In this document: positions 44,940-57,173 of the stretch, in pieces
How the letters are laid out: each line of letters begins with the position of its first letter
Position numbering within the stretch: the stretch's first letter is position 1
From: Megamerina dolium
Taxonomy: Eukaryota > Arthropoda > Insecta > Diptera > Megamerinidae
Length of the DNA: 64,000 nt
Direction of reading: 5' to 3'
Assembly (NCBI GenBank): GCA_963854835.1
Contig: OY978525.1
Location: 116,759,018 to 116,823,017, forward strand
Translations under genes and position numbers: made by a program
The notes under the pieces: model-generated
The model's input: only the letters and a program-made list of their open reading frames with translations
What the model was told of the DNA's origin: nothing
Databases searched by the model: none

Positions 44940-45990
44940 AATTAAGATATGAAACCAAAATTATATCTTTTTTATTTTCCGAAATTTTGTTAGGTTCCCT
45001 AGTAAATTATTTTTCTTAAGTCGAAGCTCACAAATTAGAACTCAACGAATTTCGTTCTTCCGGTTATTACAACCAAACGCATTAAAATTAGAAACTTATT
45101 TTTTAATTGCTGTATGAGTAATTTGAAATTACTATTCCGTTTGTTCTTGTTTTTATGTATCAACCGAAATAAGAAGAAAATATAAAGGGGATTCCCCAAA
45201 CAAATTTTATGATAGGTTTAGTTGAGTTTTGTTTGCAAAACGGTGTAAAGGAAAGCGACTCGTGAAAAATGACGTCTAAACGTAAAAAATGACTTTGGGG
45301 CACAAGATTTAAATTTTAAATAAATTAAATAAAGGTGTACAAGTCAATCGATTAGCTCGTGATTTTACCGTTACGAAGTTTGCAATCAGCTACATAGAGT
45401 TCAAGAAAAATTTGATTTTGGATGTTATGGCTTCTGCTGAGTGTTTGGAGATGGAAAATTGACAGTATGAATTGTGCCTATATTAAAGGCAAAAGCAAAA
45501 CGAAATTTCAGCGAATTGTATCCTGATAAAGATGCAAATAAAATTTACGAAATTTAAACGTCATGACATACGATATTTAAAAATTTATGACGAAATTTTT
45601 TACAGTAATGTTGAGCTAATAACATCGTTCAATAAGAAGCGCTCTCTATTAGGGTTGTGCGATTAATTGTTTGTTCAAAAAGTTTAATTAGTCAAATTCT
45701 TCGACTAATCAATTCGCTTAATGAAAATTATCACTTAGAAAAAATTGAAATTATTCAATTAATCAGAATTTTTATTAATTAAAATATTTTTCATTTCTAT
45801 TTTTGAAATTTTCTTTGGCAATAAAAATGTTAAACGCTTCCAGTCTACTTTGTATTGAAAAAAATATATATATATTATAAATATTCTGAACATTATATTA
45901 GAATCATTTTATTCCGATTATAAATCATCTAATAAATCATATAAATAAAACCTTCAATTGAATGTAAACATAATGGATTTCTTTTTACTA
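44940..45990. other. non-coding, TTAAT-rich
   Basis: No gene. An ATTAATT/AATCGATTA-like rich block at 45,655-45,790 resembles the block just past the Harbinger element (47,925-48,010), perhaps an older repeat split by that insertion. Confidence 0.35.
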
Positions 45991-46253
45991 GACCTGGGGG
46001 TCAATTCTCGTTCTGTGAAACGGTGAAATGAAAAGTTTTTTCACGTTTTCATGGCACTTTCGATTCTCGTTCAGCGAAAAAATGAAAAGAAACGTCAAAA
46101 TGTTTTCATATGAAAAAAAAAAGTGGAACGAAACGAAACTTTTCACTTTTTCACAACCCTGGCGATTCTCGTTCTGTGAAACAGTGTAATCAACTGTCAA
46201 AAATGTTCATATGAAAACTAATTTTTCACAGGCAATTTTTACGTGAAAGAAAC

Positions 46254-46348
46254 ATGGAGAAGTTCGTTAGAGGAAAGCGCGCTAGCGAGAATCAAAAGGT
46301 GTATCTAATAAATTATTTGGAAGAGAATATTGACATTGCGCACGATAA
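46254..46348 (+). pseudogene. Harbinger Myb/SANT-like protein, first exon fragment
   Basis: From ATG at 46,254 the frame reads MEKFVRGKRASENQKVYLIN then YLEENIDIAHDK, ending at a GTAAGA donor. This resembles the start of the Myb/SANT-like DNA-binding protein that Harbinger elements encode beside the nuclease. A possible next exon after TTTACAG (46,400) gives only FVMMCLDAGINANIFFI before a stop. Truncated. Confidence 0.55.
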
Positions 46349-46607
46349 GTAAGAAGTTTTATTAACTTAAAGAAACTTATATTAATTACACATTTACAGA
46401 TTTGTGATGATGTGCTTAGACGCGGGGATTAATGCAAATATTTTTTTTATATGAATAACTAGTTTTTGTTTTTAATTTATGTTTTTATTTTTTATTTATC
46501 TTTTTAATTTTTTTTTTTTAGTATTTAAGAAAATGAATTTAACAACTAAAATGTGATTAACCACCCCATGGGTAACATGAAGAAGACTGAATTATTTATA
46601 AACATAT

Positions 46608-47027
46608 TGTTACGTTTTTATTCTGTGAGCGTTTAATTCTATCACTGGATTCTGTTAAATGATAACTGCAACACTTATTTTATACAACTATATACAGCAA
46701 CAATTTATTTAATATTCTCTATTTACAATCAACACTGTTTACAATCAACTATTTACTATAACACTTAAATGTACTTGCAACTTTTGCCTCTGTATCAATG
46801 TTTTCGCAATCACGTTCGGAATTAGATTAGATTTCACTGCTCAACACTGGCTCTATTTATACTCTGTTGGCAACACCCCAGAATCTTCCTTTATCGAGAT
46901 TCTTCTCTTCCTTTCTCGTTGGCTTGTTCTGGTTATCGCTTATTTCTTTTTGTTGACATTCATGTCGATGCTGCCAATAGTGTCAGTCACAATAGTGATG
47001 AGTAACCAACTATCGATACTCGTTACA
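46608..47027 (-). mobile_element. solo LTR, 420 bp, gypsy-type
   Basis: Begins TGTTACG and ends CGTTACA, and is flanked on both sides by ATAT (46,604-46,607 and 47,028-47,031), a 4-bp target duplication typical of gypsy-type elements that prefer ATAT. On the minus strand it contains a TATA box, AGTATAAATAGAG (about 46,851-46,864), which sets its orientation. No internal retroelement sequence remains, so it formed by recombination between two LTRs. It lies within the Harbinger element and is younger than it. Confidence 0.88.
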
Positions 47028-47924
47028 ATATGAATAAAGATATGATACAAAATAATTAATCATTTAAATTTGTATACTATTACTAAAAGCATCTTGAACA
47101 ATTTGCAAACGTTGCCTTTTCGCAATGTTTAATATATCACGAGATGAAATCGGTGAAGAGGAGCTAACAAAATCTTCAGGTTCTTTAGAATCCTCTGTAT
47201 ACATTTCTTCGAACGGTACTCTTGCACGAATCAAATAGTTGTGTAAAACCAAGCAAGCGTTAATAATGAGGCCTGCTTTTGGTGGACTGTAAAAGAGCGC
47301 TCTTTCCTTTGACAGACAGCGAAATCTGCTTTTTAATAAGCCAATGCATCTTTCCACAAGAGCTCGAGTTGACTTGTGCGCTATGTTGTAGCGCTCTTCT
47401 TCGGTAGCGGTCATCAGCCAAGGCTATTTTAAAATTTATATTAGCATATCCAATTAACGCTTTAGGGAACCTATATAATACCTTGAAATGTTCGTTGGTT
47501 GTCACCTCAAAGGGATTTTGATCATCGCGAAGTCTGCGTCTTAGCACTCTTAAATAATCCCTAGAATATATTAAATTGTATTTACTGTAATTAAAAATTT
47601 ACACAACATCTTATTACCTTTGCTCATCTTGAATTCTTTGCGATAATTCTAATAAAATAATTATTCCCGACATGTTTTCTTTACTTATTTCTCTACTTCA
47701 ACTCATTTGTTTCTGCAATTAAATAGCACAGTTGCAATAGTTTCACGACTACATTGGTAATGGAACACGATTTTCACACCACCAACCAGAATCACAAAAT
47801 TACTGTTTGTGAAAAGACAGAGTGAAAAGTAGTTGTGAAAACGAAAATGAAAACTTTTTTTTTTCACTTCACTTTATCACAGAACGAGAACCTGACCCCC
47901 TGATATTAAAAATCATGATTATTC

Positions 47925-48365
47925 GAATAATTTTTTATTTGATTAATCAAAATTTTTGAAGAAACGATTAATTATTCAAAATTTTCAATTTATTTCAAAA
48001 TTCCAATTCCACTTAGTATTTCAATTCAAATATTATATAATAAAACCGCCGTAATTTCACTAATGTGGACACGACGTTCATGGGCAGGACACTAATGATA
48101 TGATAATACATAACAAACCAAAAATACAATCCTGTATAACAGTTTATGTTAAAAAAAAAAAAAAAACAATAACAAAAAAACTATAAATTTCGAGTATATT
48201 TGTTTTGCTTTATTTCTACTTAAAAAAAAAAACGTCCAGAAATGAAAACTCAAGAATTCGAACCACTTCAATTACGAAGTGGTTCTTAATTCTGAGCGTC
48301 TACTGTATTACGTATTTATATGAGAGTGATTAAATTGAACATCCCTGAGAAAAAAATTATAATTC
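47925..48365. other. non-coding AT-rich
   Basis: Contains poly-A runs and ATTAATT-rich sequence; no gene. Confidence 0.4.
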
Positions 48366-48369
48366 TTAA

Positions 48370-49267
48370 GGGGGTCTTCTACCTTGTGGCTTCATTTTTG
48401 ACACTGTTTTTTGAATATTAGTTATAGGAAAACTAAAAACGCAATCGAGGTGCGGTTTGTTGCATTCAACTTGTTTATTTAAATACATTTAACACTAATT
48501 TTACTGAAAATTTACTGTCTTCGATTTGACCGTGACTTGACCTTGAAGTGTCCCTTGCAAAAAATGCATACACAAATGGTTGACACGATTTAGCTCATGA
48601 AAATCGTCTGAAACAAAAAAACCAAAATGATTTAATTTTTTTATCACCTTGGCTATCGTTTGACAGATGGCATTTTCAAAATTTGAAAATTTCGCAGAAC
48701 AGGCAACTTTAAAAAAAAATTTTTTTTTTTTTAATGTTTTCGGGGTTAAAAACATCTGTAAAAATTGTTTAAATAAAAAAAATCTAAAAAGTATCTGTCA
48801 GACGATAGCCACATGTTTTTCACAAATTTTGATATATAATTTCAATCAATCAATCAATTAGTTTTCGAGATATCATGTCAACCAGTTACAAAAACGCAAC
48901 TTTTGGGAAATCGCATTTAAAGATATTCATGTATATAACAAGCGGGATGTTTCCGACGTTAAATTTTCTTTCAAACTGAATGGACCGAAAAATTTATCAT
49001 GCATAACAGAGATTACATAGATACAGATACATCAGGTATTCGATAGAACGTTAGATAACTTTAGAAAAACGCGATGGGCCAGCTTTTAGGTGGTCGCGAA
49101 GAGCGCTGCGATAAGAGCACGCGTAACTGTCTTCGACGGCTCGGAAAAACTCGAAATAATAAGATTTCAGTTATATCCTTTTAAGGGTATATTCCTAACA
49201 CCTTCTGGGTTGGAAAATTGAAAAAAAAAAAATTGAATTTTTTGAACCAACAAGGTAGAAGACCCCC
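48370..49267. mobile_element. 898-bp TTAA-flanked MITE
   Basis: Bounded by TTAA on both sides (48,366-48,369 and 49,268-49,271), with inverted ends GGGGGTCTTCTACCTTGT and ACAAGGTAGAAGACCCCC. TTAA duplication is the mark of piggyBac and Kolobok elements. No transposase is present, so it is non-autonomous. Confidence 0.82.
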
Positions 49268-49540
49268 TTAATGCGATAATGAACAATTCTGTGATTCTAT
49301 TATTCAATGCTTGAGCAAAGGCCTTTTGATTTGTCGGGTTTCCTTACCTTTAGCACTTTACTACTATTAATTTACTACTCGTTAGTATCGTTCCACTTGA
49401 ACATTTTGCTATAAATTTTTATTGCTTTTACACTCGTCGTACTCATGTTGTACTCGTATTCTTATTTTGCACTTTAAGATCTAAGCACACACTTCTTCTA
49501 TCACATGAATAAAAAAAAAAAAAATTGATTCATAAACTAT

Positions 49541-50616
49541 TTAAGACAATGGTAATGGTACATGCGGCAATGGGTTACATTGTTCAGCAAAACTTTTGGC
49601 CAAATTGCAATTCTGTTCATTTTTCCACATTTGTTGAGGGCAATGTAGGAAAGTTTCCGCATTTACACAACCATAAACCATACTTGAATATGGTGAGCAA
49701 CTCCCTTGCAATTTCGAATACATTTTAATGCCAGACGATTGCATGTGACCTTTAACTGGTATTTGTGTGTGTGTGTGTTGTGGTCGTTTTAAAATATTCA
49801 AAAGGATCCAACAAAGAAATGAAGTTTTTGATGTTATAACATAGAGAAATAAAATAGAAGAAGAAGAAGAAGAAAATTAATTCAACTTTTCTGATTTGTT
49901 ATTCAAAAGGGTGAAAACTTCCGCAGAGCTAAATGAATACTTACTATTCTGTATACATTTGCCAAAGGATTCTATAATATGCGGTACAATATCCTTATCA
50001 CGTTGATGTATATTATTTTGAAGAAAATATTTTACATTTTCTAATTGTATATCACCATTGATCAGAGTGCCCGTTTCACGATACAAACATTCTGGATAAC
50101 ACTACAAAAATTGGAATGAAATCGAGGAGCAAACATATTTCAAAGTACTAATTAGCAGATTTATATTGAGTATATGTGTATGTGGAGGGGGGGCGGGAAA
50201 TCCAACATTATATCCATACACTTACCACATGTGCATAGTGAGGCAAATTTGCATTTGACGTATTTAGATTATTCACATATTGATGACATTTATCAAGTGC
50301 TGAACCTAAATTGATTTCTGGTATACGACAGCATGTGTTGATATCCTGTGAAAGAAATTTAAAAAAATATTGATTTATTCGAATGTTGTCTAAAAAAGAA
50401 TGTGGTGCACTTACGAAATTTGCAGAAATCAATGGTGGTTCAGTACAATTGAATGTGGTGATGGTGGTGGTGGTGGTGGTATTAGCATAAAGCTGCAAAT
50501 AAATTAAATTAAAGTGACAATTTTAATAACATTGTCTATATTAATGCAATATTTAGAGTTACCATTCCCATCAATTCAATTAGAAATAATAAAAATATAT
50601 AATTCGGCATTTTCAT
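49541..50616 (-). CDS. plus-C odorant-binding protein, five exons
   Basis: Exons 50,616-50,563, 50,492-50,415, 50,345-50,226, 50,101-49,945 and 49,755-49,541 join in frame to 207 residues. The signal peptide is MKMPNYIFLLFLIELMG. The cysteine pattern is that of plus-C OBPs: FNCTEPP, INTCCRIPEI, LDKCHQY, CYPECLYRETGTL, SFGKC, GSCSPYSSMVYGC, LHCPQQMW, QNC and AEQCNP, 12 Cys in all. OBPs carry hydrophobic ligands in sensillar lymph or other secretions. The acceptor of exon 5 is chosen as TACCAG because it keeps frame; a nearer AAG would shorten the exon. A Thr run near the start comes from an ACC microsatellite. Close in type to the Obp46-50 group; exact orthologue not named. Confidence 0.87.
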
Positions 50617-50619
50617 ATT

Positions 50620-51036
50620 TACGATATTTATTGCACAAATATAGTTAGCTTCAGTACGATTCCAGTTGTGAAACAATTGTAAATGAAATCGCACGTTATA
50701 AAAGCAAATATTTATTATCACAAAATAGCTATTAAATGGGGAACATTGAATTCGCGATGCACTGTGTGATTAATGCATCAAGGTTAAATAGGCTCATTAG
50801 AATGGACTAATGGACTCTTTTAATGCAAATATATCATTTGACTATGGAAAATTAATTCGAGTATAAGTAATTAAGTATTTTTGGTATTTTTATATTTTAC
50901 AATTAGTAATAAATAGTCCGTAAAATAATTTAAAATAATGTTTTTTTTTTTCATTTAAATTCTATTTAATAATAATTCAAGCCAAGGTTAACAATAAAAG
51001 TAATTTCAAACATTAAAAAATGTATCAATCTGGTAT
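50620..51036. other. non-coding, nothing recognised
   Basis: Upstream region of the OBP gene; AT-rich, no core motif assigned. Confidence 0.4.
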
Positions 51037-51040
51037 AATA

Positions 51041-51774
51041 CAGGGCTAGGCGATTGAAGTGTTACCTTTTGCCGTGAATATGGCCTTCAAATGGTTAAAA
51101 AAAATGAGTTGCATGCTACACGAATGTGCTCTTCCGGTATTTTGGCTCATTCCGCAAAAATGGCTTTCTTCAGCGCATCCATATTGGCATATTTTTTTAG
51201 TCTTTATCTTCCTCTCCAAAATGGCCCAAATGGAATAGGGCATCGGATTTGCATCTGGCAAATTCGAATGCTATTGTGTGGACGACATGAAGGGTGGAGC
51301 ATGATTTTTAATCATTCTTGCTTCACGCGAGCCTTATGAGATGGTGCCGAGGCTTGTTGGAACATCCATGGTCTACGATCGAAATGTTTGCGCGACCACG
51401 GTTCGAAAGCAACTTCCAAAACATTTTCTCGATAAAAAAAAAATCGCATTGAATTTGACACCAGGCTCGATCAAAACTATCGGAGAGCATCCATCGGGGG
51501 TCACAGCTGCCCATGTTATTACTTGCGATGGAAAATTACTTCGGGTGGCCATTCGTTGTCTCAAATTTTCGGAAGTGCATTCAGTTAAGTAAACACGATC
51601 ATTTTGAGTGTTTATGAATTGCTCAATTGGGAAAGTTTTCTCATCAGAGAACACAATGTTCGGAAATTCGCCAATATAAACAGCTATTATTGGTATGAAT
51701 TTCACGTAGTTGGCAATATCAGTTTGACAGATATACCTGTGTGTAGTTGGTAACACTTCAATCGCCTAACCCTG
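51041..51774 (-). mobile_element. internally deleted Tc1-like element
   Basis: TA on both sides (51,039-51,040; 51,775-51,776) and inverted ends CAGGGCTAGGCGATTGAAGT / CAGGGTTAGGCGATTGAAGT. The minus strand encodes pieces of a transposase: NIVFSDEKTFPIEQFINTQN followed by DRVYLTE (first Asp), SQVITWAAVTPDGCSPIVLI, then LPDANPMPYSIWAILERKIK (third block, its last Asp now Pro) and FFNHLKAIFTAKG. The N-terminal DNA-binding half is missing. Defective, but the ends are nearly intact. Confidence 0.9.
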
Positions 51775-51923
51775 TAAAGTAGTATATTTGAAGATTTTTA
51801 TGAATGCTAGAAAGAGAGAAAGATTGTGATAGAGAGAAAGAAATTTAATGGATTCCTGGTTGACAAGTTGACTTGAATAAAATTATTGATAAATTACTCT
51901 GAAATATTTTTTTTTTTTTTGTA

Positions 51924-53564
51924 TGGGGCCTTGAATTAGTTTTGAGGGATTTTTTTCTGTTTTTTAGCCTACATTTAAGTAACAAAATGAATTTATACAT
52001 TATTTAATGTATTTTCCATCGTTAGCTATGACTTTTTTCCATCTTTCTGGCAGCATACGTCGATTTCGCGTCGAAAGAAATCGACATGTTTAGAGGCAAT
52101 TGGAGAATCGATCAAATTTTTGGCTTCTTCGTAAGAATGGAAGCACTGTTTCGATCAGAAAAAGTGGTAATCGAAAGGAGCAATGTCTGGGCAATACGGC
52201 TAGTGGGGTTGAATTTCCCTTTTCAGAGTTCCTAAGTATGTTTGAATGACTTCATCAACATGCGAAGAAGGATTAGCATATTGCAAATTTACTTTGTCGT
52301 GGTTTCGGTGGGCCTGACCCATCGGTTCTTGATCCAGAAGTATGTTCTTGTTGTTGATGCTGATACCCCTGTGGGTTGTACTTGGCACACAAATAAACAC
52401 TTATTTTCCTTAGTTCAACAAGGTCACAATTTATTGTTTAAATAGATTAAAACTTAAATTTAACTTGTATAATTATATTTATCCACTTTGATTTGGAAAA
52501 AGAACAATATTCTTCTGTATTCTTCTTTGTACAAATGCAGAACTGCATTTGTATAATTTCGGAAGTGAGTTTGTGGAAAAAAAAACGAGAAAAAAGTTAA
52601 TACGAGGTTTAGCCCCAAATCAAAGAGGACGAAAAGGAGAGAGAGAGAGAGAATATGAGAAATACCACGAAATGAACAATATTGAGCGGAATGGGAAGAG
52701 TTGGCAAGAATCGGTGATGCCAGATCGCTACTCAACCCATTCCCTCAATTTAAAACACAGTGCAGTGCATAAATATGTTTTGGCGTAGACAGTGGTCATT
52801 TTTCCTCTCTCTCTGCTCTGCTCATACGCATGAACTGTGTTCAATAAAGACCAGCGGTGATGGTTTCATTCGGTTTTAGCAGCAAGTAATAAACAACACC
52901 GAGCAGGTCCCACCAGATACAGAGCATAGGATTGTCACCATGAATTTTTTGTTTTGCCGTTGATGTTGATGGTTGGCTGGCTGGGCATAAACTATGCATT
53001 TTTTCGCTTCGGGTTATCGTAATGGATCCATTTTTCCATCACCAGTGACGATATGATGTAAAAAAAAAATACCTTTCTTTTTTGGCAGTTGAAGCAATTG
53101 TTCGCACGTCAAAAATCGGCTTCAATTCGTATGTGACCCAATTTTCTTGCTATTGAATCATTCCCATGGTGTTTAAACGTTTGGAAATGATTGATTCCTC
53201 AATCACTAATGATGTTGCTATTTCTTTAAGAGTTTGTTATGAATTTTTGGCCAATAATTTCGGCAGCTCTCCATCTTCAAAATTTTTGGGATGGCCCGAA
53301 CGCTCTTTCTTTCTAACAGAAATCTATGAATCTCGAGGGCACTTTTCTCTGAATTAAATTTGAAAAGCAAAACTACCCGTAAATGTTTTGTTGGTTTGAA
53401 ACTCAATAAAAATTCATTGTTTATACTTTTACGAAATGGCAGATTCCAAAAAAGAAAGCCTAATAATGACTATTTAATGTGAATATAGTTACATTATGGT
53501 TCGATAGCAAATGTACAATTTACGCCATCTAACGGAAATCCCTCAAAACTAATTCAAGGCCAAA
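51924..53564 (-). mobile_element. decayed mariner with an internal insertion
   Basis: Inverted ends CCTTGAATTAGTTTTGAGGG (51,929) and its reverse complement (about 53,540-53,560); outermost bases and TA flanks are less certain. Minus-strand reading gives KHLRVVLLFKFNSEKSALEI (N-terminus), MEKWIHYDNPKRKNA, HGDNPMLCIWWDLLGVVYYL followed by LLKPNETITAG, then after about 450 bp of unrelated sequence ANPSSHVDEVIQTYLGTLKR, YCPDIAPFDYHFF and LPERWKKVIANDGKY. The unrelated block (about 52,340-52,790), with a (GA)n run, is a later insertion of unknown type. Inactive. Confidence 0.85.
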
Positions 53565-53640
53565 TAAATAATTTTAAAAGCTACACATGTAACGAGTATT
53601 CATGATCAAAAACTAGTAAAGTTCATGTTTAATTAATAAT

Positions 53641-53985
53641 AAAAATAAACAAATTTGTGGCACTTATAAATTCCGAAGAGCTCTGCGGTCGAGCTTCTCT
53701 TCCAGTACTGTTGTGCGTATTAAATTTTTGCAACCTATTAGAAGGGACGCCACCACGCTCTGGCAAGTTCAAAGGATTGAGAAGGAAGGTCTTAGTTTAG
53801 CCGGTTTCGAACGGCTGAATCCTTGCGACATCACCTTTTCTGAGCTTTGTCATATAGTTCTTTTCGAAATTGTTCCCTGGCAAATTGTTACTGCCGGAAG
53901 AATTGCCAATTGCTTGCCGACAGGTGGGTACCGTTCGAAAGAAAAATCTTTTCGATATAAAATTTATGCTTCAGATCAGAAGGCC
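53641..53985 (-). mobile_element. tRNA-derived SINE, minus-strand copy
   Basis: Reverse complement of the SINE family: GTGGCACTTATAA at 53,657 is the 3' end, CGAGCTTCTCTTCCAGTACT and GGTACCGTTCGAAAG the body. Near its 5' end GGCCTTCTGATC is joined directly to TGAAGCATAAATTT, so the B-box part of the tRNA head is deleted and the A-box part is missing. Confidence 0.85.
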
Positions 53986-53989
53986 AAAA

Positions 53990-54990
53990 AAATATAAAAT
54001 ATTATTTAGATATTCAGTTTAGAAAGTTGTTTTCGTATTAAAAGTTTTCTCATACGTTTATTAATTATAACGAGTCTTCATCATCATCACTATCGACGTC
54101 ATACGGATATAATTGATTTTAAATCTGACTTGGAAAAGAGCACCGATTTCAAAAATAAAATATTAAGGTCGATTCACACCATTGGTTTCTAAAAGAATTG
54201 TCCAATTTTGAAACCGTCTCAGGCGCCACAATGATTCGCTACGGCTCTGTAAAATTAGATTTAAACGAGAATGTTGGTATCCGGAACTCGAAAATCGGTA
54301 TGATTACACTTTTTGGACCACTCTAATGTACATATACATACCATAACCATGAAACCATAAAAAAATTGATCGATATACTCTCCACAATGCCGCAATGATT
54401 CTCTTCCGCTTCGCAAATTGGATTTAAACGAGAATGTTGGCAACCGGAACCTAAAGTTAGGAAACTTTACCTTTTTTTTTGAATCAGTCTAATGTATGTA
54501 TATATTGAAAAATACATAAATTATTTTTTGTCGAGCTCAGTTCCATACAAAATTGAATAATGATGATGGCAATGAAATTGAAAAATTGCTCTCATTTGAA
54601 AAATGTATGCTTACAAAACACATTCGCGAGACCTTGAAGGTATTTAAATACAAATACAACACAAAAACTAATAAGTGAGTTGTTTACTTTTTAATGGTAC
54701 TACATACACATTCGTATGTGTATGTACATGTAGTTCCTGTGAATAAAAGGTGTGTCAGAGGCTTTTATAAAAACTCGTCATTTGTAGGCAAAATGACGTT
54801 AATCACAAACGTTATCTACACAATTTAAACGAATTTGATCGATTTGGAATGATAGAACTCTCATGACATGACTTGTTCAGTTTTATATCCTAAAGCTCTT
54901 TTAGAAGTACTTTTCACCTGTTACTATTTTTATTGTAAGGTGCAAGGTGCAGAATATATAATAAAAAAATCTCCTTACAGTCGGCTGGGG
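53990..54990. other. non-coding with a ~190-bp diverged duplication
   Basis: ATTTAAACGAGAATGTTGG occurs at about 54,258 and 54,422, each within a longer similar block followed by ACTTT and TCTAATGTA motifs, so the region is a diverged tandem duplication. No gene. Confidence 0.45.
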
Positions 54991-54994
54991 CCGA

Positions 54995-56610
54995 CCAAAT
55001 TATACCCTGCATATGTAGAGGTATATATAAAAAGTTTGCTCGTATATCCATCCTTTTCTTCCACTACTTTGTATAGGACCTACATTAAGAAGCAGGCGTA
55101 CCTCACCAATTTTGGAGGATCAATTTCTGCCTATAATACTAAACTACATAGGTTGCAATGGGTTGACTTAGGCGTATTAATTAGTAAGTTATGGGTGTTT
55201 TAATGTTTAAGATAAATCCGAGACTTTGTACGGAAGCTATATAAAAAGTAGGCTTGACGTATCTCTTTCTGGTATATCTAATTAATTTTTCAATATCAAT
55301 CCACACCTTAAATCTCGTCCTACGCTAAATGGTTTGTAAGTTATAGAGCTTAAAAGTTTTAGTTTAATTCCCTTGACTTTGTATGGGAGACCTATGAAGG
55401 AGTGGGCGTGACACACTGATTTTCTGCCAGATTATTTCCGATTACGATATTAATCTAAGTGTCAATCATGGTTATTTTAGGCAGGAGATTGACGAAGTTA
55501 CAGCTGTTTAAATTTAAAAGAATTTCAGTCATTTTGCATGGGGACTGTAATGAACAGTGGGCATGGCGCTCCCATTTCCTATGAGCCTAGTTGCTCGTAC
55601 AATACTTATCCATACCTTAAATTTGGTTGTCCTACGCTAAATGGTTTGTTAGTTATGGAGCTTAAAAGTTTTAGTTTAATTACCTCGACTTTGTATGGGA
55701 GACCTATGAAGGAGTGGGCGTGGCACACTGATTTTCTGCCAGATTATCTCCGACTATGATATTAATTTAAGTGTCAATTATGGTTATTCTAGACAGAAGA
55801 TTGCCGAAGTTACAGCTGTTTTAATTTAAAATTTGTATGGGGGCTACGATAAACAGTGGGCGTGGTGCGCCCATTTTCTGTGAGCCTAGTTGCTCGTACA
55901 ATACTAATCCACACCTTAAATCTCGTTATTATACGCTGAATAGTTTGCAAGTTATAACCGGTAACATTTTTTTTATTTTCCGCAACTTTGTATGGGAGAC
56001 CCAAAAAGCAGTGGGCGTGGCACACTGATTTTCTGCCTTATTATTTCCGACTACCATGTTAATCTCAGTGTCAATTATGGTTATTCTGGACAGAAGATTG
56101 TAGAAGTTACAGCTCTTTCAATTTAAAAGAAGTACAGACACTTTGTATGAGAGCTACGCTAAAAAGTAGGCGTGGCTCAACCACTTTTGGCGAGGTTATA
56201 TAGAAGTATAATATAAGTCTATGTGCCAAATATTGTTGTCCCAAGTTGTATATTATGTGAGTTATAGCAAGTTAAAGATTTTGAAAATTTCGAGGTTAGT
56301 CGCTTTGAATGCTTGGTGTGGGCGTGGTTATTGACCGATCATGCCCAATATCAATCCCCTACGTACCCTTGGATCATAGATTACTTGTGCCAAATTTCAT
56401 CGAAATAGCTCAATATTTACTCAAGTTATCGTGCGAACCAGCCAGGTGACAGACAGACGGACGGACGGACATCGTTAAATCGAAAATTTAATCGACGCTG
56501 ATCACGAATATATATCTATGTCTATATCTCCGGAGATTCCTTCAAGTGGACACAAACATCTGACCGAAATGAATATACCATGCATATTGCATTATGCAGG
56601 GTATAAAAAC
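54995..56610. mobile_element. 1.6-kb non-coding repeat with ~300-bp internal tandem units
   Basis: The ends are inverted: TATACCCTGCATATG near 55,001 and TTATGCAGGGTATAA near 56,593-56,607. Inside, a unit with CTTTGTATGGGAGACCTATG (or near) and GTGGGCGTGGCACACTGATT recurs from 55,377, 55,689 and 55,986, a period of about 300 bp with divergence. A characteristic AGACAGACGGACGGACGGAC block lies at about 56,450. No protein frame survives across units. Similar AGACGGACGGAC-bearing repeats are common in flies, but I cannot name this one. Confidence 0.65.
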
Positions 56611-56611
56611 T

Positions 56612-57170
56612 GTTGCAAATGATTCATTTTGTAAACTTAATTTTCTCACAAACATGCTTGAGTATCATAAAGAGTCATAAAGAGTGTGTATTATTTACAG
56701 GTACGTAATGTTCAAGTATCACTATATCGTATATTGTAACTGTACACCTGTACAGCCATATACAAATTGGATGTATGTAACTCAATGTAGCCATATGTAG
56801 TTAACCTTTTAATGGATGAACCACGAAATTGAAAACATTTTAATGTGATGCTCTTGTGTATTATTGTTGCATTGTGTGAAATGTGCTCTGTGAAAATTCA
56901 TTCAGACACATCACGAAACATCAACAGGCAAACGTACACACTCCTAAACTGCTGAAATTGCTACTATCGCAAGCTTATGATGTTGCTTCTTTTGCTGATG
57001 TTGTTAATATTAGCTGATGATGATGGCTTTTTTAACATTCAGTATATACATATACACTGAAATACCTAATAGAAAATGGAGTAATGTATTCTCAATTCAA
57101 CTAAATTTTTACATTACCTGGTAAATTATATAAAAATTCCATAAATGTTTCTTTTGATAGGTGATAGTCA
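56612..57170. other. non-coding, nothing recognised
   Basis: AT-rich intergenic sequence with GATGATG-type short repeats near 57,013. Confidence 0.4.
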
Positions 57171-57173
57171 TAT

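Larger units (their letters stand above)
45995..47900 (-). mobile_element. Harbinger (PIF) DNA transposon, defective
   Basis: The ends are inverted repeats: left GGGGGTCAATTCTCGTTCTG, right (reverse complement) GGGGGTCAGGTTCTCGTTCTG, each bordered by CTG as a possible 3-bp target duplication. The left side carries three subterminal copies of an ATTCTCGTTCTGTGAAAC-like motif. On the minus strand, a HARBI-type nuclease is split. The N-terminal part RRRLRDDQNPFEVTTNEHFK (about 47,550-47,430) runs into the C-terminal part IAHKSTRALVERCIGLLKSR (47,414-47,064), so the central catalytic domain is deleted. A separate plus-strand ORF at 46,254 resembles the Myb-like partner. A solo LTR is inserted inside. 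Confidence 0.85.
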
